A stretch of DNA of 17,270 nucleotides from Thiotrichales bacterium (GCA_947476405.1 CANJQG010000040.1:1-17270); one strand, 5' to 3'. Shown: positions 1 to 8,608, numbered from the stretch's first letter. Program-made: numbers and translations. Notes: generated by a model from the sequence alone, not told the origin.

Positions 1-46
1 CGGCCATCACAGCTAACAATGCGCCTTTCCATACCGATGCTTCCAT
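1..46 (-). CDS. N-terminus of a gene cut by the window edge, divergent from LysR regulator 1
   Basis: Read on the minus strand, an ATG at 46 is preceded at a 6-nt spacing by GAGG (53-56) and opens MEASVWKGALLAVMA before the window ends. In-frame ATGs also lie at 49 and 58, but the GAGG fits 46 best. The short peptide looks like the start of a first membrane helix, as in small drug/metabolite or amino-acid exporters, but 15 residues cannot assign a family. A LysR gene read divergently from a gene it controls is a common layout, so this may be the target of the regulator at 141-998. Confidence 0.35.
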   Translation of the reverse strand, partial: MEASVWKGALLAVMA

Positions 47-72
47 CATGTGCCTCATTCATTTATTAAAGC

Positions 73-114
73 CATTGTACTTCATAATAACACTCTGGTA
101 AAATTCAATGTACT
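73..114. promoter_or_regulatory. direct repeat CATTGTACT / CAATGTACT in the divergent LysR 1 promoter region
   Basis: CATTGTACT at 73-81 recurs as CAATGTACT at 106-114. Eight of nine bases match, and the copies start 33 nt apart, about three helical turns. The pair lies between the truncated leftward gene and the LysR gene at 141, where LysR-type proteins usually bind tandem sites. A loose sigma70-like pair for the LysR gene, TTGTAC (75-80), 18 nt, TAAAAT (99-104), overlaps the first copy. A role as operator is inference. Confidence 0.3.
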
Positions 115-140
115 AACATTTATTATTAGCAGAACTTACG

Positions 141-998
141 ATGAGAATTTTGCCAAACTTGATCCACTTGCGCGCCTTTGAAGCCGTTTCCAGGCACTTA
201 AACATCAGCAAGGCTGGTGATGAACTGTTTGTCACTCACTCCGCCGTCAGTCAGCAAGTAAAAGCCCTGGAAGAAGATCTGGGCGTTAGTTTAATTAACC
301 GCTCGGGTCATAAAATCAAACTGACCGCTGCCGGACAGGAGTACGCTGAAAGTATCATTAGTGTTTTTAACCGTCTGCGGCAGGTCAGCAAAAAAGTCCG
401 CAGCTATAAAAACCAATCGGTCATTCGGCTGGGCGTGCCGAATACCCTGGGTTTAAAATGCCTGATTCCGAAGCTAGGCTTGTTTTATGACACCTATCCA
501 GACAGCCAAATTCAACTGCTGATCTTCCACGATCAAAACGAACCCGATGATGTGGATATCGAAATTAGCTATGGCGAGCGACAAGGCATAGATGCTGATA
601 TGATCTTGGCAGAAGATCGCTTGGTTGCGATTAAATCCCCTCACTACAAAGCAAGTATTGAAAACGATGCTCGATTAATCAGAGTCACCCCAACCATGCG
701 TCAACAAGATTGGCCATTGTGGCTTGCTGCCTTGAAAATAGAAGTGGACACCTCCAGCATGATCAGCTTTCACGAAACCCTACAGGCTATTCAAGCAGCC
801 GAAAATGGTCTAGGAATTTTTGTGACCCATGAAATCTTTGTCAGAGAGGATCTTAAGCAAAACAAGCTGCGCCTGGCACACGCCTTAATGGTAGCAACGG
901 ACAAGGTGTTTTACTTAAAAGCCAGTGACTCTGCTCAAGAAACTCCTCGTTTTCAAGAGGTAAAAGCATGGCTGCGCGATGGTATTTTTAAAGACTAA
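141..998 (+). CDS. LysR-family transcriptional regulator, GcvA-like
   Basis: A 285-residue LysR-type regulator of normal family length. Residues about 5-66 form the winged helix-turn-helix: 'LRAFEAVSRHLNISKAGDEL' is followed by 'VTHSAVSQQVKALEEDLGV' (recognition helix) and the wing ending in LTAAGQ. The rest is the periplasmic-binding-protein-like effector domain. The N-terminal wording ('LRAFEAVSRHL', 'HSAVSQQVKALEE') resembles the GcvA subgroup. It is not closely similar to the other two LysR proteins here. It diverges from the gene cut at the left edge, which is its most likely target, and converges with the GNAT gene at 1031 across 32 nt that show no clear terminator. The Shine-Dalgarno sequence before the ATG is weak. 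The ligand is unknown. Confidence 0.9.
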   Translation: MRILPNLIHLRAFEAVSRHLNISKAGDELFVTHSAVSQQVKALEEDLGVSLINRSGHKIKLTAAGQEYAESIISVFNRLRQVSKKVRSYKNQSVIRLGVPNTLGLKCLIPKLGLFYDTYPDSQIQLLIFHDQNEPDDVDIEISYGERQGIDADMILAEDRLVAIKSPHYKASIENDARLIRVTPTMRQQDWPLWLAALKIEVDTSSMISFHETLQAIQAAENGLGIFVTHEIFVREDLKQNKLRLAHALMVATDKVFYLKASDSAQETPRFQEVKAWLRDGIFKD

Positions 999-1030
999 TC
1001 GATCAAATAAATATTAATTTTTGGCGCTTT

Positions 1031-1492
1031 TCAGTTATTGCGCGGGTTGCTGAGATTAAGACGGCTGTGGGGATTTTTAAGTACAGCTGAGTAGCGCCGT
1101 CCATATTTTCCTTCAAAAGCGACACAGTCAAATCCCTGGGCTTGATAAAACCCCACTGCATCATCATCCGTTTCAGCCTTAATGGTGTTGATATTGAAGT
1201 GATTGATCACATATTGAATGAGTTTTTTTCCAACGCCTCGCGCTTGAAAGTCTTTTAATACGCTGATGTGCTCAATGATTGCATTGGCTCCAGTCAGATG
1301 AATGCCAATCACCCCGATCAATAGTGTGCCAGAAAAGCACCCAATCAAATGCTGATCATGATTCGCATATTGTCGTAATATGGATTGTATTTTTGCAGGT
1401 GTAGGATTGCCTATGCTGGCTTGAATCACTTCGGCTAAAGCCGTGTGAGTGGGCTCAATTTCCTGAAAATATAAAGTGTCTTTTGCATTCAT
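1031..1492 (-). CDS. GNAT-family N-acetyltransferase
   Basis: A 153-residue protein with a GNAT fold. The acetyl-CoA pyrophosphate-binding motif A is QARGVGKKL (about 83-91), preceded by the beta-strand 'IIEHISVLKDF'. The C-terminal 'AVGFYQAQGFDCV' is the usual GNAT 'FYxxxGF' segment. It is the last gene of a leftward operon: its ATG lies 3 nt after the stop of the arylamine N-acetyltransferase, and no good Shine-Dalgarno sequence precedes it, so translation probably depends on the upstream gene. The substrate cannot be told from sequence. Context next to an arylamine acetyltransferase and an efflux adaptor hints at small-molecule acetylation. That is inference. Confidence 0.85.
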   Translation of the reverse strand: MNAKDTLYFQEIEPTHTALAEVIQASIGNPTPAKIQSILRQYANHDQHLIGCFSGTLLIGVIGIHLTGANAIIEHISVLKDFQARGVGKKLIQYVINHFNINTIKAETDDDAVGFYQAQGFDCVAFEGKYGRRYSAVLKNPHSRLNLSNPRNN

Positions 1493-1495
1493 ATG

Positions 1496-2338
1496 TTAAA
1501 ACGACAGGGCTGGATCAGCACCTTTTAAAGGCGAAACAAATGTCACATCCGGTGCCAAATTCACGCCAAATTTTTGCTTCAATAATTCCAGATATTCAAC
1601 TTTGGATAGGACGGCTGGAGACTTGATGGTGTCCATCCTTGTGCCGATCGTTTCATATTCCGTGAGTTCTTTATTAATCAGCTTCCTAAAGCCATGTGGT
1701 GTGGCCAATTTGATCACCGCTTTTTCAACAAAAGGCGATTCTTTCTGGGTTGAAAAGAAAATATTCAGGGGAATAAAATCTTTCAACGAGAGCGGTTTTT
1801 CACTCAAACGAAAACGGTACTGAGGGCTGATGCGATCATTGAAACCCGCGCTGTAAAGATACTCCCCCGAATCAGAATGGGTGAGTTGATAATGAAGGCC
1901 ATTTTTCATGACTCGGATTTCATCGCTTGAATTTAGGTCGATGGGTTCAGTGAGCCCCCAATTACCAAAGCCGACATCAGTTAAAAAGGTTTTGCCATCG
2001 AGATTGACAGTGAGCATGGCATGCGTGGGAGGGAGCCACTCCTTTTCAAATACCGAAGCTAAATGAACTGCGACTTCAAAGCCCAGTGCTTGTAAGATGT
2101 AATAAAACAGGCCATTCATTTCATAACACCAGCCGCCGCGCTTCTGGAGCACTAATTTTTTGAAGATGGCATCAATGTGGCTGACATCAACGGGGTCGCC
2201 GCAGTGGATGGCCAGGGCATCAAACGGAATTGTCGTTGCATGCTTCCAGACCAGTTCACGCAAAAGTATTTCAGAGGGTGGGGTGATTTGGACTCCACCA
2301 ATTCGATCTAAGTAAGTGGCAACTTGGGCTGTGTTCAT
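1496..2338 (-). CDS. nat: arylamine N-acetyltransferase
   Basis: A 280-residue arylamine N-acetyltransferase, the usual length for bacterial NATs. It is a cytosolic enzyme that moves acetyl from acetyl-CoA to aromatic amines and hydrazines through a cysteine intermediate. The triad is visible: Cys71 in RGGWCYEMN, His106 in PPTHAML and Asp121 in TDVGFGN. The N-terminal 'YLDRIGG' and 'IPFDAL' segments also fit the family. It starts at an ATG with GGAGG four bases upstream. It lies 30 nt after the membrane fusion protein gene and 3 nt before the GNAT gene, so the three are probably co-transcribed. The pairing with an AaeA/EmrA-like adaptor and FUSC proteins suggests acetylation of aromatic compounds that are also exported (inference). 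Confidence 0.93.
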   Translation of the reverse strand: MNTAQVATYLDRIGGVQITPPSEILLRELVWKHATTIPFDALAIHCGDPVDVSHIDAIFKKLVLQKRGGWCYEMNGLFYYILQALGFEVAVHLASVFEKEWLPPTHAMLTVNLDGKTFLTDVGFGNWGLTEPIDLNSSDEIRVMKNGLHYQLTHSDSGEYLYSAGFNDRISPQYRFRLSEKPLSLKDFIPLNIFFSTQKESPFVEKAVIKLATPHGFRKLINKELTEYETIGTRMDTIKSPAVLSKVEYLELLKQKFGVNLAPDVTFVSPLKGADPALSF

Positions 2339-2368
2339 GAGTCCTCCAATATTTCTTGTGCTAAGTTC

Positions 2369-3355
2369 TCATTTCACCCAAATCAAAGTCCGTGCATCAG
2401 CGCCCATGGCAATGGGTGTGTCGGAATTCACGCCTTTGACATCAATGGTAATCGGGAAACGATAGGGATAACGAATCCAATCCGTGGTTGGTGAAATATA
2501 AGGAAGGGCGGCATTGCTGGGGACGGCATCACGAGCCACTGCGCGTCCAAAACTCACAATCGTGCCATGATAAATATGCCAGGGGTGGCTGGAGAGTAAA
2601 ACCCAAACAGATTGGCCAGGTCTGACCGATGAGAGAGCCGCCTCTTTATAATTGGCGATCACTTGTAAATCACGGTGTGCGACCAGGCCAAACAGTGCCT
2701 GATTGGCGGAAACTTCCAGTCCAGGATAAATGTACAAATTGTTGATATAGCCATCCTGAGGCGCGCTGACTTTGGTCAAGCTGAGATTGTAGGTGGCAAG
2801 GTCCACTGCACTTTGATCGCTTTGAATTTTAGCGGTTTCGACTTTCAGTAATTCACTCGCTGCAAAAACTTGAGTGCGCAGGCTGAGTTGCTGCCCCTTC
2901 GCATTTTGATAAAGCGTATCCTCATCATCGTAGTTTTGTTTGGAGACAATCTTTTGTTGGAGAAGCGCCCCATATCGATTCAGGGTGTTTAGAGCGAGTT
3001 GCAGAGTGCGGTCTGCTACCACAAGTTGTTGCTTTAAATTGGCGAGTTGCACTGTTGTCGCCACGCGTGAGGCCTGAGATTGCGCTAGATTGGCCTGATC
3101 TTGATTCAAAGTCAGTTGAAAGGGGGTGGGATCAATCTCAAATAAGGGATCGCCTGTTTTGACCTCTTGATTATTTTGGACATAGACCGCAGAAATGCGC
3201 CCCGTGATTTGAGGTGAAATCGAAATAAAATTGGTGTAGATGTAGGCATCGTTGGAATATAAAGCAAGACTGGTGAAGAAATACCAGATCAATAGAATCA
3301 CGGCGATGGCCAGACTGACATAAGACCATTTTTTACTACGGAAAGACAGTTTCAT
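2369..3355 (-). CDS. HlyD/EmrA-type membrane fusion protein (efflux periplasmic adaptor)
   Basis: A 328-residue periplasmic adaptor of the HlyD/EmrA/AaeA type. An N-terminal membrane anchor spans about residues 11-33. The first half of a biotinyl-lipoyl-like domain follows ('ISPQITGRISAVYVQNNQEV', about 47-66, then GDPLFEIDP). An alpha-helical hairpin of about 80-195 is rich in Gln, Ala and Leu heptads. The second lipoyl half is 'VSAPQDGYINNLYI' (about 196-209), followed by a beta-barrel ('RPGQSVWVLLSSHP'). Such proteins link an inner-membrane transporter to an outer-membrane channel. It is first in the leftward operon with the arylamine N-acetyltransferase and GNAT genes, and it diverges from the two FUSC genes, its likely inner-membrane partners. 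No TolC-like gene is in the window. Confidence 0.93.
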   Translation of the reverse strand: MKLSFRSKKWSYVSLAIAVILLIWYFFTSLALYSNDAYIYTNFISISPQITGRISAVYVQNNQEVKTGDPLFEIDPTPFQLTLNQDQANLAQSQASRVATTVQLANLKQQLVVADRTLQLALNTLNRYGALLQQKIVSKQNYDDEDTLYQNAKGQQLSLRTQVFAASELLKVETAKIQSDQSAVDLATYNLSLTKVSAPQDGYINNLYIYPGLEVSANQALFGLVAHRDLQVIANYKEAALSSVRPGQSVWVLLSSHPWHIYHGTIVSFGRAVARDAVPSNAALPYISPTTDWIRYPYRFPITIDVKGVNSDTPIAMGADARTLIWVK

Positions 3356-3460
3356 TCATCGCTCACTGATTTATTCTAAGCTTACTTTATCCCATTCTAC
3401 CTTTTTTGTGAATATTTTGTTACTCTTCGAGGAAGAGATCTTGATTTTACAAGGCTGAGC
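3356..3460. promoter_or_regulatory. divergent promoter region between membrane fusion protein and FUSC genes
   Basis: These 105 AT-rich bases separate the leftward adaptor operon from the rightward FUSC operon, so they must hold promoters for both. A perfect inverted repeat, CTCTTC (3423-3428), GAG, GAAGAG (3432-3437), lies 23 nt before the first FUSC start. It could be an operator or a small 5' UTR hairpin. AAGG at 3451-3454 is the FUSC Shine-Dalgarno sequence. I found no textbook -35/-10 pair. Confidence 0.5.
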
Positions 3461-5623
3461 ATGGCGATTTTTACGCCGATATCCACATTGTTTTCGGAAG
3501 TGATGGCTGATTTGAAGGTGTTTTCTTGGCGCTCTCAATCTTCTCTGCTTGCTTTGCGGGCGACTGTGGCTTGCGTTTTGGCTTTGCTCATTACCTGGGG
3601 TTTGAATATTAGTGACCCCACTTGGGCCGCGTTGACGGCATTTGTGGTGGTGCAGGCTTCCCGAGGGGCCACGCTCATTCAAACTTTTGAACGGATTGGC
3701 GCAACATTGGCAGGGGTGTTCAGTGCGCTTTTGGTGCTCAATCTTTTTGGTGACAATGTGTTGATCATGGTGTTGATTGCGATTGCCAGCTTGACGGTGT
3801 GTTTTTATTTTTCGGCAAAAAGCCCTGCCCCATTTGTATGGATTTATGGGCCGATTACTTTTTTATTGGTGTTGTTCAGTGCCTCGAATGTTGAGCCTGC
3901 TCAGATGGGCACTTTTGCGTATTATCGTGCTTTGGAAATTAGTATTGGTAGTTTTTGTGGCTTGGGGGTGACCCTTTTGATGGGCACGCCTTTGGCCATG
4001 GAGGGTTTGCAAAAAAATAATCTGGAATTGCTTCGGAGCTTAAGTCGTTTAAGTGATTATTGCCTGGAGGTTTATCGTGCTCATCGCCATCCTGAGGAAT
4101 TTAAAGCAGAGCGTGCTCATTTACTCAAATTAACCGATGCACAGGCTGCTTTGCTCAGGTTTGCAAGGCAGGAGCATCGTTTTAAATCTCAAGGTCAAGA
4201 TAATGACCTGCAATTAGAGCAGATTGCCTTTATGGCGCAGGAGATGCTGACGACCTTGTACTATGATGACGACGGTACAGAGCATGAGGTCATCCAGCAC
4301 TTTTCAGCTGAATTAGCAGGGCTCAAGCAATCGATGCAGCAGAGTTTTGAGGCTATGATTGTCTCTGTTGAGACGCGCTGTCAAAATCAGGATGAGGTCT
4401 TGCGCCATCTTGATCTTTGGGGGAAAACAATTACAGCGTTGATCAAACAGACAGAGGCCTTTCGTGATGAATGTGCATTGCAGTTTTTGCCCACACAGTG
4501 GATCAAGTGGTATCAATTTTTAGTGCGCCAGGAAGAGTTTTTTTTCTTGATGCGAGACTTTTATTCACAAGCACCGATTTTGCCTGCAAAAGTGAATCAT
4601 TCTGCGGGCTGGAAGCAGCTTTATTTTGGGGATGCCTATCATTGGGAATATGCCTTTAAAACGGCATTGGCTGGCGTATTATCGCCGTTTTTAGCCCTCT
4701 ATTTTGATTTGCCGAGTGGCGTATTTTTAGGGGTGGTGGTGATTTTGTGTTTGCAAGTGGATTTAAATATGACGCGGCGCAAACTCCTGTTGCTTGTCGC
4801 AGGGTCAGGGATTGGAACCCTTGCCGCTTTGTTTTTGCTAAGTTTGAACCTGGAGAATGTTTGCCTGTATCTCTTGGTGCTTGCGGGATTACTTTTTGTG
4901 ATGGGCAGGGTGGTGCATGGAGATCCAAGTCGCAGTATGCTTGGATTATTTGCTGTGATTATTTTTTTAGTTGGAGTAACGCCAGGCATTTCCCCAATTC
5001 TGGATTGGCGTAATATTTTTTTGCTGTTTATGGAAATTATCGTCGCAGCTTTTGCACTCTTGGTTTTGCTGTTGTGGATCTGGCCTTTTTCGCCGCAGCG
5101 GATTTTTAAACATTATCAAGATCAGGTTGTGTGGTATCAGGGCCTGATTCGGACTTTTATTTTGCACACACTCCAGCACAAACCTCAGGAAAATATTGCG
5201 CCTCTGCGTCAGGAATTTAATGCGCTGCATCAGCAAATTCGCAATTTTGAAAATTTTAAATGGGAAGATTCAGACTGTCAGCAAAAAGTGGAGGCGGTGA
5301 TTGGTCTCTGGTATCGCTCCTATCATCTGCTCGCAGGATTGGTGCTTGCTTTAAAAACACAGGATCTGCAAGGAGGCCAAAATCCACTGCCTGATTTTAT
5401 GCAGGTGGTTTTGGCGGCTACACCCACTGCAAAGGGCTTACAGAATGTGATAGCCGATTTGCTTGAATACAAGCGTTTGATGCGCGAACGGTTTATTGCA
5501 GGAGAGCGCTTGCCCTTTGAGCAGGCGATTCGTTTGGTACATGCTTTAAATTTACTTGAGAAGTTGGCCGAGTGTCGACGGACTTTAATCCAGTCCTATC
5601 ATGATTTTGTAGGGGTTCGCTGA
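3461..5623 (+). CDS. FUSC-family (AaeB-like) inner-membrane efflux protein, copy 1
   Basis: A 720-residue inner-membrane protein of the FUSC family (fusaric acid resistance, p-hydroxybenzoic acid efflux AaeB). It has the two-part family layout: an N-terminal membrane block of about six helices (residues about 28-175), a long cytosolic helical region (about 180-400), a second membrane block (about 405-550) and a C-terminal helical tail. The first block carries the family-typical 'DPTWAALTAFVVVQASRGAT' stretch (52-71). The start has AAGG six bases upstream. Its stop and the start of the next gene share one base (TGATG), so the two FUSC proteins should be made together. With the divergent membrane fusion protein it probably exports aromatic carboxylates or similar compounds. 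The substrate is not shown by the sequence. Confidence 0.92.
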   Translation: MAIFTPISTLFSEVMADLKVFSWRSQSSLLALRATVACVLALLITWGLNISDPTWAALTAFVVVQASRGATLIQTFERIGATLAGVFSALLVLNLFGDNVLIMVLIAIASLTVCFYFSAKSPAPFVWIYGPITFLLVLFSASNVEPAQMGTFAYYRALEISIGSFCGLGVTLLMGTPLAMEGLQKNNLELLRSLSRLSDYCLEVYRAHRHPEEFKAERAHLLKLTDAQAALLRFARQEHRFKSQGQDNDLQLEQIAFMAQEMLTTLYYDDDGTEHEVIQHFSAELAGLKQSMQQSFEAMIVSVETRCQNQDEVLRHLDLWGKTITALIKQTEAFRDECALQFLPTQWIKWYQFLVRQEEFFFLMRDFYSQAPILPAKVNHSAGWKQLYFGDAYHWEYAFKTALAGVLSPFLALYFDLPSGVFLGVVVILCLQVDLNMTRRKLLLLVAGSGIGTLAALFLLSLNLENVCLYLLVLAGLLFVMGRVVHGDPSRSMLGLFAVIIFLVGVTPGISPILDWRNIFLLFMEIIVAAFALLVLLLWIWPFSPQRIFKHYQDQVVWYQGLIRTFILHTLQHKPQENIAPLRQEFNALHQQIRNFENFKWEDSDCQQKVEAVIGLWYRSYHLLAGLVLALKTQDLQGGQNPLPDFMQVVLAATPTAKGLQNVIADLLEYKRLMRERFIAGERLPFEQAIRLVHALNLLEKLAECRRTLIQSYHDFVGVR

Positions 5624-7755
5624 TGGGCATCCTCACGCCGATACAGACTTTAGTGACAGATATTATTGAAGATTTCAAGCACTTTTCATTCCGTTCGGAA
5701 CGCGGTATTTTATCCTTAAAAACGATTCTCTCCTGCTTGATTGCGCTGATGATTGCCTGGGAGATCAATATCACTGATCCCACCTGGGCGGCGTGGACGG
5801 CGTTTGTGATGATGCAGTCCTCGCGCGGATCGACGCTGATGCAAGTGGTTGAGCGGATTGTCTCAACCGTCATTTGTCTGTTTGCAGGCATTTTGCTGTT
5901 GTGTTTTTTTGGTGATAACTTTTTATTGCTGATGATTTTTTCAATCATTGGGCTGACGGGTTGCTTTTATTTTCTGGCAAAAAGTAAATCGCCGTTTGTG
6001 TGGATGTATGGGCCGCTGACGTTTTTGCTGGTACTGTTTCAAACCATCGGTTATCAGACACAGCAGATTACCAGTGTGGCTTATGATCGTGGGCTGGAGG
6101 TAATCATTGGCGTGTGTTGCGGGATGGTCGTCACGCTTTTGTTTAGAACTCCTGCCACGCGAGAAGAGCTCAAAAAGAATAATATCGATTTGCTGAAAAA
6201 ATTGAGTGTGTTGCAGGGAGATTGTATTCAGCGTTATTTACACAATACGATCAAGCCTGAGTTTCAGGCGGAATTAACTGCGCTGCAAAATCTAACTGAA
6301 ACCCAAACCCAATTGCGGCGCTTTGTCAGGCAGGAAAATCTCTTTAATACGTCGGAGAAAATGAATCATCGTTTGCTGGAGCAGGTAGTGTTTATGAGTC
6401 AGGAGATTATTTCTGATTTGTATTGGCGTCATGACAATGCTGCCGCTGAGTTGATCAGTGCATTTGAGCAGCCCTTAACCCATTTACAAAAAACCATTCA
6501 TGCCAGTTTGAAGGTAATGATCGCTTTTGTGTCCAGTGATGGAGCAGAACGAGCAGCTTTTCAAGATCAGCTCGAAAAATGGCAGCAGGCTTTGAATAAG
6601 CTGATGGATGAAGCCGCGCGATTCCGCGATCAGGAAGGTGCACATTTTGCAGTGGAGGCATCAACACAGTGGGCTTATTTTCTGGTGCGTCAGGAAGCTT
6701 TTTTTCTGCTGATGGATCGCTTTGGTCAGCAGGCTGATTTGCCTGCGCCAGAGATCCCGCGCCGTGAATCCCTGCGCCATCGTTTTACTTTTGATCGTTA
6801 TTATTGGGAGTATGCCATCAAGACCAGTTTGATGGCGGTGCTCTTCCCGTATTTTGCGATGGTTTTGGATTTGCCTGGGGTGACGATTTTCGCTGTGGTG
6901 GTCGTCGTGACCCTGCAATTTGATTTGAGTGTGACCAAGCGTAATTTGTTTCTGTTGACTGTGGGTGCAGTGATGGGTGTAGGCTTTGGCCTGCTCTTAA
7001 TTGCTTGCAATTTTACTAGTGGTTTGGCCTATCTTTGCGGCATTGCGGTGATTGGCTATTTCTTAGCGTATGCCAAACATGGGCCGCCCAGTTATAGTTT
7101 TGCGGGCTGGTTGGCTGCATATATGTTCTTTTCCAGTACCACTGGGTCTTTGGGGCCGATTACGGATTGGCGTCCGGAAATCGTCGGCTTATTTGAAATT
7201 GGCTTGGCTGCGTTTATGATGTGGGTTGTGCTAATTTGGATTTGGCCGTTTAAAGATGCCAAAATCCTCCAGCATTATCGTGCTCAACTGGCGTGGTATC
7301 AGGGCTTAATTCAGCAAGCCATTGCGAATCAAAATGGACCGCTGGTTTACATGGAATTGAATTTGCTCCGTCAGCAAATTAAAGCGCTAGATGGGTTTCA
7401 CTGGATGACCCCAGAATTTGCTAAAGAAAATCAAGAGCTCGTAGCGACTTGGTTTCGCTGTTATCACACTTGGGGGGCATTGAGTCTCGCCATGGAGAGT
7501 GTGGATTTGTCTGAATTAGATGCGCCGATTCGTGGGTTTGTGGAGGTCGTATTGTCTCTGCGTGAGTCTACATCTCTGTCCAAAGTGAAAGCCTTTCATG
7601 ATGAAATAGCGGCCTACAGTCAAGCCACCATTGAAGCTTTTATCAAGCGAAAGGGTCTGAGCTTTGTGAAAGGCATCAGAATCATTCATTTGCTGATGGT
7701 GCTTGAGGCTTTGACAGAGTATCGTTTGACGCTTATGAGGTCGTCAGCGGCTTAG
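5623..7755 (+). CDS. FUSC-family (AaeB-like) inner-membrane efflux protein, copy 2
   Basis: A 710-residue paralog of the preceding protein with the same layout: first membrane block about 28-175, helical region, second membrane block about 390-545, C-terminal tail. The two align end to end with shared blocks such as 'DPTWAAWTAFV', 'SPFVWMYGPLTFLLVLF' and 'YYWEYAIKTSL', so they arose by tandem duplication but have diverged well beyond recent identity. The ATG overlaps the stop of copy 1 (TGATG), which implies translational coupling. The two copies may form a hetero-oligomer or serve different substrates (inference). The 3' end overlaps the converging LysR gene by 23 nt, leaving no room for an intergenic terminator. 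Confidence 0.92.
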   Translation: MGILTPIQTLVTDIIEDFKHFSFRSERGILSLKTILSCLIALMIAWEINITDPTWAAWTAFVMMQSSRGSTLMQVVERIVSTVICLFAGILLLCFFGDNFLLLMIFSIIGLTGCFYFLAKSKSPFVWMYGPLTFLLVLFQTIGYQTQQITSVAYDRGLEVIIGVCCGMVVTLLFRTPATREELKKNNIDLLKKLSVLQGDCIQRYLHNTIKPEFQAELTALQNLTETQTQLRRFVRQENLFNTSEKMNHRLLEQVVFMSQEIISDLYWRHDNAAAELISAFEQPLTHLQKTIHASLKVMIAFVSSDGAERAAFQDQLEKWQQALNKLMDEAARFRDQEGAHFAVEASTQWAYFLVRQEAFFLLMDRFGQQADLPAPEIPRRESLRHRFTFDRYYWEYAIKTSLMAVLFPYFAMVLDLPGVTIFAVVVVVTLQFDLSVTKRNLFLLTVGAVMGVGFGLLLIACNFTSGLAYLCGIAVIGYFLAYAKHGPPSYSFAGWLAAYMFFSSTTGSLGPITDWRPEIVGLFEIGLAAFMMWVVLIWIWPFKDAKILQHYRAQLAWYQGLIQQAIANQNGPLVYMELNLLRQQIKALDGFHWMTPEFAKENQELVATWFRCYHTWGALSLAMESVDLSELDAPIRGFVEVVLSLRESTSLSKVKAFHDEIAAYSQATIEAFIKRKGLSFVKGIRIIHLLMVLEALTEYRLTLMRSSAA

Positions 7756-8608
7756 AGAAAAAGTCCACAAAAGCGCGGATTTTTGGATCGATATATTCCC
7801 CATGCAAATATTGAAGATAGACGGGTTGCGTTGGCGGTGCTTCCTTGGGTAATAATTCAATTAATTTGCCTGCTTGCAGAAGATCTTCTACCGCAGGATA
7901 ATGCACCCAAATCAGGCCGAGATCCTGTAGCGCTGCGCCAAATAAGCCATCGTAATTATTAAACCACAGATAGGGCGAAACGAGGATTTCCTGATTTTTA
8001 AAACGGATCAAATTATCGGGATTGCGGCCTGTATGCGTAAGGTATCGATGATTTTGAAGGTCAGCAATATTATGCACGATCCCAGCGCGTTTGATATAGC
8101 CTGGGCTGGCGCAGAGAACATAGCGTGTGACACCGATTTGTTTTTGTTCCCAATTGGCTTGACCAGGAATGGAGACGCCGTAGAGGACGTCCACTTTGTC
8201 CGTCACAAAATCAGCAGAAGATTCCTGCAATTCCAGATTCAGTTGTAGTTTGGGGTAGCGTTCCAAAAATTGCGGCAGTTGTGGCAATAAGCGTTGATGA
8301 GCAAAGAACTGGGCAGAACGGACTTTCAAAATGCCAGAGACTTCTTTTTTACCCGTTTTGATCAGCGCTTCTAATTGCTTGAGATTATGCAGGGCTTGAG
8401 TCGCTTCCTGATAGTACATTTGTCCCATTTCAGTCAGGACTAATTTGCGCCCGATGCGATTAAACAGGGCAATGCCTAAATGGGCCTCCATCGTTTTGAT
8501 CTGTTTGGTCACAGCAGGAGGCGTTACATGGAGGGCATTGGCAGCGCGAATCACCCCGTCACATTCAATCACTTTGACAAAGATTTCTAATTGTTTGATG
8601 GTGCTCAT
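7733..8608 (-). CDS. LysR-family transcriptional regulator 2
   Basis: A 291-residue LysR-type regulator. The winged helix-turn-helix is at about 3-60 ('AANALHVTPPAVTKQIKTME', wing ending LTEMGQ), followed by a two-lobed effector domain. It is a paralog of the LysR protein at 10506-11375. They share the 'TR..LCA.P' segment, 'AALQDLG' and an almost identical end (DPKIRAFVDFFS versus DPKVRAFMEYFS). The 3' end overlaps FUSC copy 2 by 23 nt, and the 5' end diverges from the F-box-like gene. Its ATG is preceded at 6 nt by AAAGG inside a leader that resembles the one before LysR 3. Plausible targets are the FUSC/adaptor operons and the divergent F-box-MFS pair. Neither is shown by the sequence. Confidence 0.92.
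   Translation of the reverse strand: MSTIKQLEIFVKVIECDGVIRAANALHVTPPAVTKQIKTMEAHLGIALFNRIGRKLVLTEMGQMYYQEATQALHNLKQLEALIKTGKKEVSGILKVRSAQFFAHQRLLPQLPQFLERYPKLQLNLELQESSADFVTDKVDVLYGVSIPGQANWEQKQIGVTRYVLCASPGYIKRAGIVHNIADLQNHRYLTHTGRNPDNLIRFKNQEILVSPYLWFNNYDGLFGAALQDLGLIWVHYPAVEDLLQAGKLIELLPKEAPPTQPVYLQYLHGEYIDPKIRAFVDFFSKPLTTS

Noticed and set aside
3371..3682. Minus-strand open frame of 103 codons across the FUSC start
   Set aside because: It lies antisense to the clearly conserved FUSC N-terminus, is Arg/Lys/Ser/His-rich with no fold, and overlaps the divergent promoter.
5493..5948. Minus-strand open frame of 151 codons across the FUSC 1/FUSC 2 junction
   Set aside because: It is antisense to two coupled, family-matching genes and its translation resembles no protein domain.
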